DNA of 64,000 nt from Domibacillus antri (GCF_001936625.1 NZ_MSDU01000006.1:1-64000), one strand, 5' to 3'. Positions 1 through 8,224 are shown, counted from the stretch's first letter. Numbers and translations are program-made. The notes: generated from the letters alone by a model not told the origin.

Positions 1-176
1 GGTTAATCAACACGCGTGATATAATTTATGTAAAAAATAATTTACCAAAATTACAAACTGTTACAATATATATGTTTAAAATATAGCTTTTTGCTTAGTA
101 TAAAACGTTTTGATGGTTAGGTAATCAGTCATTAATCTTAATGGAATTTTTTTGAAAAAATATGATATACTATAAT

Positions 177-208
177 CGAGTTATAGATGCGCTAACATCT
201 ATAACTCG
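177..208. repeat. Perfect 13-bp inverted repeat next to a TATAAT box
   Basis: CGAGTTATAGATG (177-189) is exactly repeated in inverse at 196-208 around a 6-nt centre. It begins immediately after TATAAT (171-176), so it covers the expected transcription start. That placement fits a repressor operator, or a 5' hairpin in the transcript. The ligand or protein is unknown. Confidence 0.6.
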
Positions 209-267
209 GTTGCTGAATGCTTCTTTTGAGGGTGTCTCGGCTCCATTCATTTAGTACAACCAAAAAT

Positions 268-315
268 GTAGACCGTTATCCTAATGGGCGTAGGACGGTC
301 TACCTTTCTTATTCT
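268..315 (+). terminator. Terminator-like hairpin in the leader
   Basis: GTAGACCGT (268-276) pairs with ACGGTCTAC (295-303) and is followed by a pyrimidine-rich, T-rich tail. With the upstream TATAAT box it could end a short RNA of about 120 nt or act as an attenuator ahead of the broken gene at 391. Confidence 0.45.
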
Positions 316-390
316 TTTATTTATGAAACAATTATTTCTTTTATTTTCACATTGATATGAAAAAGTATTCTTGAATAAGGAGAACTCATA

Positions 391-734
391 ATGAAACAAG
401 AAAAAATAACCTTTATGTTGATGATTTAAGAGATTGTCCAACGGGCTTTAAAATAGCAAGAAATGTTGGGGATGCATTATACTACTTTAATAAGTATCAC
501 ATCCACATCTTATCCCTTGACTACGATTTAGGGGGGAAATAAAAACGGTGAGTTACTCCCGACTGGCTACAATTTAGTGAAATACATTTGTAAAAACGGA
601 TTGAGAACAGACAAAATCTATCTTCATACAGATAATCCTGTAGGTCGTAACAAGATGTTTACATATTAAAAGGGGGCCAATGAAGAGGTTTTATAGATAG
701 TGATATCGGAATTTATCACTATTCAATTACCTAA
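391..734 (+). pseudogene. Broken cyclic-phosphate-processing receiver (cREC) protein
   Basis: After an AAGGAGAA ribosome binding site the ATG at 391 is followed within 20 bases by a frame change. The protein can then be read as NLYVDDLRDCPTGFKIARN, on to HILSLDYDL, a second frame change near 535, then NGELLPTGYNLVKYIC and IYLHTDNPVGR, a stop near 668, and a last piece FIDSDIGIYHY ending at 734. This pattern (VDDLR at the start, LSLDxDLG, a TGYxLVKY segment, HTDNPVGR) is the receiver-like domain found in small stand-alone proteins linked to cyclic-phosphate processing. At least three disablements mean it cannot encode a full protein. Family assignment is from recognition of the motifs. Confidence 0.72.
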
Positions 735-871
735 AACAAGTATTCTGTTTAATGATTGATGTTCTTTTTCAAAAGTTTTTCTTCACATTTCCCGAATAAA
801 AGGATTAAAAATTCATGGATGGTTCCCCCTTACTTTTAACCCTTTATTCAATACATAATTACAAGAACAAG

Positions 872-1137
872 CTAAACGTTATGTATCGTTTCTAAAAGCT
901 TTATTGCTTCACTCATTGCTTCGTTTGCGATTTTTATAGATTCCTTACAATTATTAACGCTTTAATGCAAGAACTTTCACCTTTATAGAACCAGGAATAG
1001 CATAAACTCCATCTTCAAAATCGTCATCATCAAATTCCTTAATATCATTCACTGTTTTATTTACACATCCTCTCTTCTTGTTAAAACAATTTCACCATAT
1101 TTAAAAGGTATAGGAATCCGATTGCGGTTTTTCCTTA
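872..1137 (-). pseudogene. Remnant of an unrecognised small gene
   Basis: On the minus strand three consecutive coding-like pieces lie in changing frames: RNRIPIPFKYGEIVLTRRED, then DIKEFDDDDFEDGVYAIPG and IKVKVLALK, then CKESIKIANEAMSEAIKLL ending at 872. Two single-base frame changes join them into about 88 codons without a clear start. The composition (acidic stretch, regular amphipathic helix at the end) looks like real protein, but I do not recognise the family. It is probably a decayed plasmid or phage-type gene, given its neighbours. Confidence 0.4.
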
Positions 1138-1157
1138 CCCCTTTTCCCTAAGAAAAA

Positions 1158-1192
1158 AGAGAAACAGGAATTTATCCCATTTCTCTTTTTTT
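1158..1192 (+). terminator. Hairpin with T-run
   Basis: An AGAGAAA arm pairs with TTTCTCT and is followed by a run of T. It sits downstream of the broken receiver gene at 391-734 with no plus-strand gene in between. Confidence 0.4.
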
Positions 1193-1199
1193 CTTCCTA

Positions 1200-1475
1200 C
1201 TATGTGCAGTTAAAAAATAAACTTTCCTTTTCTCACGCATTTTGCTCATTTTCACTTCAAAAACTTACGCTTTTTCGGGCTTTTTCCACTCTTTTTTTCA
1301 CGTTTTTTATCGAGTTAAAAAAGAGTTTTTCTCTCACGCTTTTTTCACAATTGTTGATATGTCAGCCTTAGCAGGCTTTTTTCTCACAATTTTTTTGGAC
1401 AAACTTTATTCCAACTGTTAATCAGATGTGGAAAAAGTTTATTTTGATTTGTAGGGTTTTTATTTGTTAGTTACA
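1200..1475. repeat. Non-coding repeat, copy 1
   Basis: One end carries TACTATGTGCAG followed by AAAAAATAAACTT. The other end carries AAAGTTTATT, then TATTTGTTAGTTACA. The two ends hold AAGTTTATT in opposite orientation. The interior is rich in TTTTTTC and CACGCTTTTT motifs and has no reading frame. A related copy lies at 2026-2354. The TTAGTTACA end overlaps the last codons and stop of the DUF3967-like fragment at 1460-1636. Confidence 0.5.
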
Positions 1476-1636
1476 AGTTTCTGTGTCTCCAAGGTTTCCC
1501 TCAGTACCTGGACCAACACCTGGTCTCGTCCCCTAAGAATATGCTGAATATAATCTTGTTGGATTTGCAACTGCTTTGAAAGCTCTTTATTAAACTCTTC
1601 TTGCTGTTCCTCTAAGATTCTTTTTGCTTTGGTCGT
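1460..1636 (-). pseudogene. C-terminal fragment of a plasmid-type DUF3967 DNA-binding protein
   Basis: The frame reads KRILEEQQEEFNKELSK, QLQIQQDYI, LRGRDQVLVQVLRETLET and ends QKLVTNK before a stop at 1460. Glutamine and glutamate-rich heptads followed by a 'QQ-Y-I-...-RD..L...LRE..E' tail are typical of the DUF3967 C-terminus of MerR-like proteins carried by Bacillus plasmids. No start codon or N-terminal helix-turn-helix is present. The upstream end runs out of frame into the tail of the small gene at 1612-1854, so this is a remnant. Confidence 0.5.
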
Positions 1637-1854
1637 GTTAAAAATTCAATTGTTACAAATGGAAGGAGTCCTTCTTCATATTTATAAACATAGATATCTA
1701 ATATTTCTTCTCCATTTTCTTCAAATTTCAGCTTTGACTCATCTACCATCTCATCAATTAGTTTTTCACTGCATGTAATTGAGGATTTTCTTGTTCCTAC
1801 CCATTCCCAAAAATCAGTATATTGTTTTTTGATTAAGTCTATTTTATTGTCCAT
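1612..1854 (-). CDS. Small protein of unknown function (80 aa)
   Basis: I do not recognise this protein. The ATG at 1854 was chosen because GGGAGGAG lies six bases upstream; an in-frame ATT/ATG-type extension to 1887 would place the start ahead of the ribosome binding site. The product is acidic with a WEWVG segment near the start, an acidic helix (EKLIDEMVDESKLKFEENGEE) and a beta-rich C-terminus (LDIYVYKYEEG, LPFVTIEFLT). There is no signal peptide or membrane segment. It lies in a decayed region and its last seven codons overlap, out of frame, the DUF3967-like fragment, so the natural C-terminus may be lost. It could be a surviving cargo gene of a degraded plasmid-like island. Confidence 0.45.
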   Translation of the reverse strand: MDNKIDLIKKQYTDFWEWVGTRKSSITCSEKLIDEMVDESKLKFEENGEEILDIYVYKYEEGLLPFVTIEFLTRPKQKES

Positions 1855-2025
1855 TTGTCTCCTCCCTCTCTGTTTTGTACTAATCAACCTTTATTAAATT
1901 ATTATTACCAGCTTCCGCAAGCAACTTTTGTTTCCCTTCTCTATCCCTAACTCCCCATCGCAATACAACTCTTTAGAAATTTCCCCATTTCTTTAATAAA
2001 ATACGCTTTTTTCTCTTTTTCTCCC

Positions 2026-2354
2026 TACTATGTTCAGATAAAAAATAAACTTCCGATTTTCCCCTGCTCAAACCCGCATTCCTTCGTTCGCAGTTAGAAT
2101 AAAGTTTTCCGAAACCACCCGCTTTTCACCCTTTCCCCCCCTTATTTTACACGTTTACCCATTCTTATTCCCCGCTTTTTTTCACGCTTTTTCTCGAATT
2201 TGAATAAAGTTTTCCGAAGCCACAAAAATCCAAAAGGCAAACCCCGTAAGGGGTTGCCCTGATTTTCTCACGCTTTTTACGAAATCTTTTTTCTCACTCA
2301 AAGGCGAAATCGGAAATGTTTATTATGGTTTAGGTCGAGATTATTGGTTAGTTA
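2026..2354. repeat. Non-coding repeat, copy 2
   Basis: Starts with TACTATGTTCAG followed by AAAAAATAAACTT and ends with AAATGTTTATTATGG followed by TATTGGTTAGTTACA, matching the two ends of the copy at 1200-1475. Its interior has two further copies of GAATAAAGTTTTCCGAA (near 2095 and 2205) and several CACGCTTTTT motifs. The TTAGTTACA end overlaps the stop codon of rlmD, so the repeat supplies the end of that gene. No reading frame is present. Confidence 0.5.
2231..2258 (-). terminator. Terminator of rlmD
   Basis: GGCAAACCCC (2236-2245) pairs with GGGGTTGCC (2250-2258). Read on the minus strand the hairpin is followed by TTTTGGATTTTT. It is about 90 bases past the rlmD stop. Confidence 0.6.
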
Positions 2355-3721
2355 CACTTCAAATATAGCTTGACCACGCACTCCACATGTGCTGTCTGCG
2401 GGAACATATCAACCGGCTGAATGTGTTCAATTTTATACACACTGGCGAGTTCGGCAAGATCTTTTGCAAGTGTGGACGGGTTGCATGAAACGTAAATCAA
2501 CGTTTTCGGCTTCACTTCTTTAATCGTTTGAATGAGTTTGCGGTCAAGACCGGTACGCGGCGGGTCTGTTACTAATACGTCCGGCACCCAGCCCTGCTGT
2601 TTCCATTTTGGCAGCCATTTTTCAGCAGGACCTGTTTCATATGCTGCTTTGACACCGTACTTTTTCGCATTGGCACGTGCATCGGCAATCGATTCAGCCA
2701 CGGTATCCATCCCGCGCACTTCTGAAGCCTCACTTCCGATCCAAAGCCCGATGGTGCCTGATCCGCAATACGCATCGGCCACTTTATCTCCCGGCTGCAC
2801 GTTTGCTGCTCTTTTTACCTCATCATACAGCTTGACGGTCTGCACAGGGTTAAGCTGAAAAAATGCACGGGCAGATAAATCATATTCAAAATCACCTAAC
2901 TTCTCGGCAATCGACTCATTCCCGGCGATCCGCTTTGTTTCATCACCGAAAACAAGATGTGTTTTTCCAGGATTAATATTATGAACGACGGATTTCACAG
3001 CCGGTTTACGCTTCATCAATTCATCCGCAAACAACGACGCTTTCGGAAAATCATTGGAGCCCGTCACAACAACTGCCTGCACTTCACCTGTTTCGAAGCC
3101 TGCACGAACAACGATCGTTTTTACGCCGCTTTTCTTCTTGGCACTGTAGACAGGAATCGCCAAATCCTTCAACAGCTGTCTCACCACTTCAATTATCTCG
3201 TTAATGACCGGGCGCTGCACGATACATTCCTCGATATTGACAAGACGGTTTGAATTTGGAACGTACAGGCCTGCAATGATTTTTCCATCACGGATGCCCG
3301 TTTGAAACTGCGCTTTATTTCGGTAATTCCACGGATTGTCCATGCCGATTGTTTCTTTTATATCCAGGTTAGCCGTATTAAAAGACGTGTACCGTTCCAG
3401 CGCCTGAACAAGAATGGCACGCTTTTCGTCCAGCTGCGCGCTGTAATCAAGATGCTGAAGCTGGCAGCCGCCGCACTGCTCATAGATGGGACACGGTGCT
3501 GAAACGCGGTGCGGGGATTTTTTACGGATTTTTTTGACGCGTGCTTCAGTGAATTTCGGCTGTACTTTCACTGCTTCTGCTGTTATTTCTTCACCGGGCA
3601 AAGCTCCAGGTACAAAAACGGCTTTTCGTTTAAAATAGCCCACTCCTTCCCCGTTAATGCCGAGCCGTTTTATCGTGAGCGGAAACGTCTGCCCCGCCTT
3701 CATCTCAATGTCATTTTTCAT
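2348..3721 (-). CDS. rlmD: 23S rRNA (uracil-C5)-methyltransferase RlmD/RlmCD
   Basis: A 457-residue TrmA/RumA-type enzyme that methylates uracil C5 in 23S rRNA using S-adenosylmethionine. An N-terminal TRAM RNA-binding domain covers about residues 8-67. Iron-sulfur cluster cysteines are C77, C83 and C86 ([10 protein letters not shown]) and C166. The SAM site is [14 protein letters not shown] and the catalytic cysteine is C413 in [13 protein letters not shown]. Length is normal for the family. GAAAGAGGTGA precedes the ATG. B. subtilis RlmCD modifies two uracils, so the substrate range here may be double. The last codons and stop (ending C-N) come from the junction with the repeat at 2026-2354. 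It is transcribed alone after pdaA, whose terminator lies between them. Confidence 0.92.
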   Translation of the reverse strand: MKNDIEMKAGQTFPLTIKRLGINGEGVGYFKRKAVFVPGALPGEEITAEAVKVQPKFTEARVKKIRKKSPHRVSAPCPIYEQCGGCQLQHLDYSAQLDEKRAILVQALERYTSFNTANLDIKETIGMDNPWNYRNKAQFQTGIRDGKIIAGLYVPNSNRLVNIEECIVQRPVINEIIEVVRQLLKDLAIPVYSAKKKSGVKTIVVRAGFETGEVQAVVVTGSNDFPKASLFADELMKRKPAVKSVVHNINPGKTHLVFGDETKRIAGNESIAEKLGDFEYDLSARAFFQLNPVQTVKLYDEVKRAANVQPGDKVADAYCGSGTIGLWIGSEASEVRGMDTVAESIADARANAKKYGVKAAYETGPAEKWLPKWKQQGWVPDVLVTDPPRTGLDRKLIQTIKEVKPKTLIYVSCNPSTLAKDLAELASVYKIEHIQPVDMFPQTAHVECVVKLYLKCN

Positions 3722-3777
3722 GTGTGTTCACCTCTTTCATAACTGTATCACAGTAGAACCTCAATCAAAAGAACAGG

Positions 3778-3803
3778 AAAAAAGCCGGTTATTGTTTACC
3801 GGC
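3778..3803 (-). terminator. Terminator of pdaA
   Basis: GCCGGT (3784-3789) pairs with ACCGGC (3798-3803) and on the minus strand is followed by TTTTTT. The stem includes the pdaA stop codon. Confidence 0.8.
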
Positions 3804-4544
3804 AAGTTGATCAAGCGATTGGAATTTATATCCTTGTTTTTTTAAGTCACGAATCACATCAGGAAGTGCTTCCGCATTATCTTTTGACACGCTGTGCAGC
3901 ATGATGACCGCACCCGGATGAATTTGCTTCATAATTTCATCATAAGCATACTTTTTCCCTTTCGGCTGATCCGCATACCAGTCCACATAGGCAACCGACC
4001 ACATGACATGTGTATAGCCTGCTTTTTGGGCTGTTTTCAATACATTTTCAGAAAAAATACCCCGCGGCGGCCGGACATATTTTGTCTTTTTTTGTGACGT
4101 CAGACGCGCTACTTCTTTTTCGACAAGCTTCATCTCTTCAATGACGGTACTATTGGGCACCGACGTTAAATCATAATGATGCCACGAGTGATTGCCGATG
4201 ATATGTCCTTCTTTCACCATCAGCTTAATTAAATCCGAGGCACTTTCAATGTAATGACCTGTCACAAAGAAAGCAGCGGGTACTTTTTCTTTTTTTAGCG
4301 TGTCCAATATCGTCTTCGTATGACCGTTTTCATATCCGTTATCGAACGTGAGATAGATGACTTTTTCATCCGGGCTTGCTTTGTAAAACGAATCGTATTT
4401 CGCGAGCATGTCATCTAATTTTTTTCCAGCCTCTGCCTGCCTGCCGTCACTTCCTTTTTGAAATCCCCAATGAATGGCTTCCGAAGATACAACAATAACC
4501 GGAAGCATAAACAGAAACATAAAAAAGAAAATAATTTGCCGCAC
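3789..4544 (-). CDS. pdaA: Polysaccharide deacetylase, PdaA-type (delta-lactam synthesis)
   Basis: A 251-residue NodB-family deacetylase. PdaA removes the acetyl group from muramic acid during spore cortex synthesis so that muramic delta-lactam can form. Residues 1-20 form a hydrophobic signal peptide, so it acts outside the membrane. Motif 1 is TFDNGYEN (66-73, metal-binding D68) and motif 2 is HSWHH (119-123). Motif 3 is RPPRG and the C-terminal motif is LLHSVS-like (IMLHSVS). The start is a GTG at 4544 with GGCGGTGA upstream. The TFDNGYENG wording and the KGKKYAYD segment match PdaA rather than other deacetylases. Its presence implies a spore former. Confidence 0.88.
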   Translation of the reverse strand: MRQIIFFFMFLFMLPVIVVSSEAIHWGFQKGSDGRQAEAGKKLDDMLAKYDSFYKASPDEKVIYLTFDNGYENGHTKTILDTLKKEKVPAAFFVTGHYIESASDLIKLMVKEGHIIGNHSWHHYDLTSVPNSTVIEEMKLVEKEVARLTSQKKTKYVRPPRGIFSENVLKTAQKAGYTHVMWSVAYVDWYADQPKGKKYAYDEIMKQIHPGAVIMLHSVSKDNAEALPDVIRDLKKQGYKFQSLDQLAGKQ

Positions 4545-4653
4545 GACTTCACCGCCTTTTTTTCAATATCATGCACTGAATAAAGACGGCCAATGCGTGG
4601 AAAGTTATCACAAAAGGACAGTTTATTCACAGTCTGCTTATGTCCGCAAATCA

Positions 4654-4681
4654 GAAAAAGCCCCGGCACGCAGCCGGAGCT
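4654..4681 (-). terminator. Terminator of the fumarase gene
   Basis: GCCCCGGC (4659-4666) pairs with GCCGGAGC (4673-4680) and on the minus strand runs into TTTTTC. It lies directly after the fumarase stop. Confidence 0.8.
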
Positions 4682-4687
4682 TTAATA

Positions 4688-6229
4688 TTAAGCAAAGACA
4701 GGTTCTTTAAATTTCGCCAATTTCTCAAGTGATGATTTATCGACTTCTTGATGAAGGCTGTTTCCATGTGAATCCATTGTCACAACTGCTGTGAATCCTT
4801 CCACGCGAAGATGCCACATCGCTTCCGGAATACCGAAATTCATGAAGTCTACACCTTCAACACCTTTAATGCAGTCCGCATAATATTGCGCCGCACCGCC
4901 GATTGCGTTCAAATAAACGCCGCCGTGTTCTTCAAGTGCTTTTAACGTTTTCGGTCCCATTCCGCCTTTGCCGATGACCGCGCGGATGCCGAATCGTTTC
5001 ATAATGTCACCCTGATAAGGTTCTTCGCGAATCGATGTTGTCGGACCGGCTGCCTTGACATGCCATTGTCCTTCCTCATCTTTCAGCATAACCGGACCGC
5101 AATGATAAATCACCTGGCCGTTCAAATCCACTGGAGAATCGTTCGTGCTTAAATATTTATGAATTGCATCGCGGCCTGTGTACATCATACCGTTAATTTT
5201 CACGACATCTCCGACTTTAAGGTCACGGACCTGCTCTTCCGTAATTGGAGCCTGTAATGTAACAACACGGCTTTCCGATTTCACTTCCTGCTCTTCTTTT
5301 TGCCCTGCATCAAATGAAACGTCATCGCCATCCTGGTAATACCATTCGCTGATTTCACCAGTTTCCGCATTGATCGAAACACCTAAGCGGCGGTATGCCC
5401 AGCAGTTATACGCAACAGATACGAAGAAGCTTGCCGGCAGACGGTTCATGACGCCAATTTTACAGCCGAGAAGCGTCGTTTCACCGCCAAAGCCCATTGT
5501 CCCGATGCCAAGTTCATTAGCATGTTCCATTACGTACTCTTCAAGTTTGCGCAAATCTTCATTTTCATTCACGTCATCTACGCGGCGGAACAGCTGTGCT
5601 TTAGCAAGGTCATAGCCGGATGAGCGGTCACCGCCGATGCCGACGCCGATAAAGCCCGCTGAGCATCCCTGTCCCTGGGCCTGATAGACAGAATGCATAA
5701 TGCACTTACGGATACCGTCTAAATCACGGCCTGCTTTTCCGATTCCTTCAAGTTCACATGGAAGGCTGTATTGGATATTTTTATTTTCACAGCCGCCGCC
5801 TTTCAAAATAAGGCGGGCGTCAATATAATCTTCTTCCCACTGTTCAAACTTAATCACCGGCGTGCCCGGGCCAAGGTTGTTGCCGCTGTTGGAGCCGTCG
5901 AGAGAATCAACCGAATTCGGACGCAGTTTTCCATCCTTTGTCGCCTGTTCAATCGCTGCATAAATCGCTTTTTGAATCTGAATTTGATTCGCACCAACAG
6001 GTGTTTTAATTTTAAACGTCGGCATACCTGTATCCTGACAGATCGGTGAAATATTATCGTCCGCCATCTTAATGTTTGTTGTAATCGTATCGAGACTCAT
6101 TGCTGCCCGTGTACCGGCATTCTCCCGTTCCTTTGCCGCTTTTACTGCACGGCGCACATCTTTTGGAAGGTTTGTCGATGTTTCGACAACTAACTCGTAC
6201 ATGCTTTGTTGAAACTTTTCGAGATTCAC
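4688..6229 (-). CDS. fumA: Class I (iron-sulfur) fumarate hydratase
   Basis: A 513-residue single-chain class I fumarase, interconverting fumarate and L-malate in the citric acid cycle with a labile 4Fe-4S cluster. The N-terminal catalytic domain covers about residues 10-285 and the C-terminal swivel domain about 295-490. Likely cluster ligands are C64 (SPICQDTG), C189 (GCSAGFIG) and C278 (YNCWAYRR). GGGCENKN, GVGIGGDR and IGKGGMG are also characteristic. B. subtilis itself uses the unrelated class II enzyme CitG. A tartrate or other hydroxy-acid dehydratase is the main alternative, but fused alpha and beta parts and length favour fumarase. The gene stands alone with its own terminator. Start at ATG 6229; the GGGGGAGC stretch just upstream serves as ribosome binding site. 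Confidence 0.88.
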   Translation of the reverse strand: MNLEKFQQSMYELVVETSTNLPKDVRRAVKAAKERENAGTRAAMSLDTITTNIKMADDNISPICQDTGMPTFKIKTPVGANQIQIQKAIYAAIEQATKDGKLRPNSVDSLDGSNSGNNLGPGTPVIKFEQWEEDYIDARLILKGGGCENKNIQYSLPCELEGIGKAGRDLDGIRKCIMHSVYQAQGQGCSAGFIGVGIGGDRSSGYDLAKAQLFRRVDDVNENEDLRKLEEYVMEHANELGIGTMGFGGETTLLGCKIGVMNRLPASFFVSVAYNCWAYRRLGVSINAETGEISEWYYQDGDDVSFDAGQKEEQEVKSESRVVTLQAPITEEQVRDLKVGDVVKINGMMYTGRDAIHKYLSTNDSPVDLNGQVIYHCGPVMLKDEEGQWHVKAAGPTTSIREEPYQGDIMKRFGIRAVIGKGGMGPKTLKALEEHGGVYLNAIGGAAQYYADCIKGVEGVDFMNFGIPEAMWHLRVEGFTAVVTMDSHGNSLHQEVDKSSLEKLAKFKEPVFA

Positions 6230-6352
6230 TTTAGCTCCCCCTCAGGAATATATATGTATTTAAAATGATTCCAATATTTTTATTATACGCCTGTACTTTC
6301 CCGTTTTAAAGAGGAAATTCGCAAACGGTTTCACTATCGTTTTAGAAATCCC

Positions 6353-6391
6353 AAAAAAACCCATCATGAGCAAGCTTGCTCTTAATGGGTT
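6353..6391 (-). terminator. Terminator after the SE1561-family gene
   Basis: AACCCAT and GAGCAAG arms pair with CTTGCTC and ATGGGTT. On the minus strand seven T residues follow. Confidence 0.85.
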
Positions 6392-6396
6392 CCACG

Positions 6397-6576
6397 TTAT
6401 CCGCGATGGCGGAATTGTTCACATTTCATTTCGATGTCATCAATCATTTCGATCAAACGGTCGATGTCTTCCACATCCGTTTCTTCCGGATCAATCGAAT
6501 CCAGAACTTCCATAAAAATGTTTAATCGCTCTTTTAAATAAACAACCTGTGTTTCTTTGTCATTAATCGGCTTCAA
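6397..6576 (-). CDS. SE1561 family small protein (59 aa)
   Basis: A small acidic protein of 59 residues. It begins at a TTG (6576) with AGAAGGGAAG seven to nine bases upstream; the nearby ATG at 6583 is in another frame and stops after six codons. The sequence contains VVYLKERLNIFMEVLDSIDP and ETDVEDIDRLIEMIDDIEMK, a pattern I recognise as the SE1561 family, small helical proteins of unknown role conserved in Bacillaceae and staphylococci. No membrane segment or signal peptide. It lies between the fumarase and the Ca2+/H+ exchanger with its own terminator. The only uncertainty is the non-ATG start. Confidence 0.75.
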   Translation of the reverse strand: MKPINDKETQVVYLKERLNIFMEVLDSIDPEETDVEDIDRLIEMIDDIEMKCEQFRHRG

Positions 6577-6594
6577 TTGTCATCTTCCCTTCTG

Positions 6595-7656
6595 CTACAG
6601 CAAGTAAAAACCGATTCCCATGATGAAGTATGCAGCAAGAAGTGTCAACCCTTCAAACCAGTTTGTTTCCCCGTCATTTGAAATGCTGACAGCAAGAAAA
6701 ACAGCCGTAATCATTGAAACGAGCTCCGGGATGGTAAAAACAAGCGGCATCGGTGCCGGAAACAAAAGTGAAATTAACACAAGGACAGGAGCGACAAACA
6801 TCGCGACTTGCAGCGTTGATCCAACCGCAATTTCCACGGCCACGTCCATTTTATTTTTCATCGCCATTAAAATAGCAGATGCATGCTCAGCTGCATTCCC
6901 GACGATTGCGACAATAATGACACCAATGAACAGTTCGGACCAGCCAAACTGTTCACCGACTGCTGTAAATGTATGAACAAGACCTTCAGCGACATACGCG
7001 ACAGCTGCCGTAGCCGCAAGCAAAATACCAATCGCTTTTTTCTTGCCCCATTCCGGCACTTCTTCTTCATGGGAGGCGTTTTCGCTCCCTTCAAGTGCGG
7101 CGTATACACCGCGGTGCGTCACCAATTTAAAAAACAAGCCGGCAAGATATATAGCGATCATGACAATCGAAATGCCAATGCTTAAATTCAATGTTTCCGT
7201 TTCATTTATTGACATTGAAAAAATTTCCGGAATCACAAACGCGACAACGACCGCAAAAATAAGTAAAGCAGAATTGTGGCGGGCATCATGAATACTGAAC
7301 GTCTGACGCTTAAATTTCAAGCCGCCCATAAAAAAAGATAAGCCGGCTACGAGAAGAAGGTTGCCCAGGACAGAGCCGGTCAACGACGCGAGTACGACAC
7401 CAATCAATCCCGCTTTTAATGCAAAAATCGAAATGATCAGCTCAACCGCATTTCCAAAAGTTGCATTAAGGAGCCCTCCAATACGCGGGCCGGCGACAAT
7501 GGCCAGGCTTTCCGTCGCGCGTCCCATGTAACTCGACAGTGCGATAACCGTTACGCTGCAAATAATGAACATCGCGACACTCGGCCAATGAAATACCGTG
7601 CCGGCGACAGTGAGCGGAACGCCTGCCGCAATCATGATGGCAAACATTTTCCCCAT
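6595..7656 (-). CDS. yfkE: Ca2+/H+ antiporter, CAX/ChaA family (YfkE-like)
   Basis: A calcium/cation:proton exchanger of 353 residues with about eleven hydrophobic segments in two homologous halves. The first half has GGLLNATFGNAVELI and the second GNAAEHASAILMA; these are the alpha-1 and alpha-2 repeats that hold the transport acidic residues. The start was taken at the ATG at 7656 because GGAG lies nine bases upstream and the product then begins MGKMFAIMIAAGVPL like other members; an in-frame ATG at 7671 is possible. In B. subtilis the homologue yfkE lies near yfkH, yfkK and yfkM, as here. It probably exports Ca2+ using the proton gradient. Confidence 0.87.
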   Translation of the reverse strand: MGKMFAIMIAAGVPLTVAGTVFHWPSVAMFIICSVTVIALSSYMGRATESLAIVAGPRIGGLLNATFGNAVELIISIFALKAGLIGVVLASLTGSVLGNLLLVAGLSFFMGGLKFKRQTFSIHDARHNSALLIFAVVVAFVIPEIFSMSINETETLNLSIGISIVMIAIYLAGLFFKLVTHRGVYAALEGSENASHEEEVPEWGKKKAIGILLAATAAVAYVAEGLVHTFTAVGEQFGWSELFIGVIIVAIVGNAAEHASAILMAMKNKMDVAVEIAVGSTLQVAMFVAPVLVLISLLFPAPMPLVFTIPELVSMITAVFLAVSISNDGETNWFEGLTLLAAYFIMGIGFYLL

Positions 7657-7737
7657 AATCCCACTCTCCATGATTCAAAATAAATAGTGTATCCATCTAT
7701 TAGTACCCACTATTTACTTTTTTAACACGAAGAAAAA

Positions 7738-8118
7738 TTATTTTAATTCAAACGTTTCTTCCACTTCAATGGCGGGAGTAACCGACTGCACCATGGCGCA
7801 ATTTTTTCGTGCCAGTTCAAGCGCTTTTTTTACTTTTTCTTCTTTCAATCCTTTTCCTTTAATAATGAAATGAACTGAAATTTTTTCCACGCGATTTGCC
7901 GCGTCAGGGTTACGCGTCACATTCGTCTGGATTGTAATATCTTCAATATCCATGCGCTGTTTCTCAAAAATTTTGCGTAAAACGCCGCCGCTGCATACTG
8001 CGACAGATGAGACAAGCAGCTGATATGGACGGAAACCGTATTGGTCATCTCCTGAAATATCCAATTTTCCAAAAGGGAATTCAGCGGTAAAACCGCCTTC
8101 TTTCATTTTAAATTCCAT
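7738..8118 (-). CDS. OsmC/Ohr family protein
   Basis: A 126-residue OsmC-fold protein, a family of thiol-dependent peroxidases acting on organic hydroperoxides or of related unknown function. Two reactive cysteines are placed as in the family: C42 in SSVAVCSGGVL and C107 in ARKNCAMVQSVTP. The protein is soluble with no signal. AGGTGT lies just before the ATG. A promoter is visible upstream (TTGGCG, 17-base spacer, TACAAT). It is divergent from zosA, whose PerR box is about 110 bases away, suggesting a local peroxide-response theme. Whether PerR also acts on this gene is unclear. Confidence 0.8.
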   Translation of the reverse strand: MEFKMKEGGFTAEFPFGKLDISGDDQYGFRPYQLLVSSVAVCSGGVLRKIFEKQRMDIEDITIQTNVTRNPDAANRVEKISVHFIIKGKGLKEEKVKKALELARKNCAMVQSVTPAIEVEETFELK

Positions 8119-8148
8119 TTATAACACCTCTTTTTTCGTTTAAATTCT

Positions 8149-8177
8149 ATTGTATCGAATCATACCAAATGCGCCAA
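8149..8177 (-). promoter_or_regulatory. Sigma-A promoter of osmC
   Basis: On the minus strand TTGGCG (8177-8172) and TACAAT (8154-8149) are separated by 17 bases, 30-60 bases upstream of the start codon. Confidence 0.55.
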
Positions 8178-8187
8178 GAAAAATTGC

Positions 8188-8215
8188 TTGCATCTATCAT
8201 TGAATATGTTATGAT
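8188..8215 (+). promoter_or_regulatory. Probable promoter of zosA
   Basis: TTGCAT (8188-8193), a 16-base spacer and TATGAT (8210-8215). The predicted start near 8222 lies at the edge of the PerR box, as expected for a repressed promoter. Confidence 0.5.
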
Positions 8216-8224
8216 AGTTCTAAA

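Larger units (their letters stand above)
1..390. other. Non-coding leader of the decayed island
   Basis: No intact gene is visible here. The stretch is AT-rich. It holds a TATAAT hexamer (171-176), a perfect 13-bp inverted repeat just after it, and a terminator-like hairpin about 60 nt later, all upstream of a broken gene. Short reading frames here have no ribosome binding site and are not supported. Confidence 0.5.

Noticed and set aside
2532-2858. Plus-strand frame of 108 codons inside rlmD
   Set aside because: Antisense shadow of a clear minus-strand gene. Similar antisense frames inside motAB, metH, gltA, gltB and katE were rejected for the same reason.
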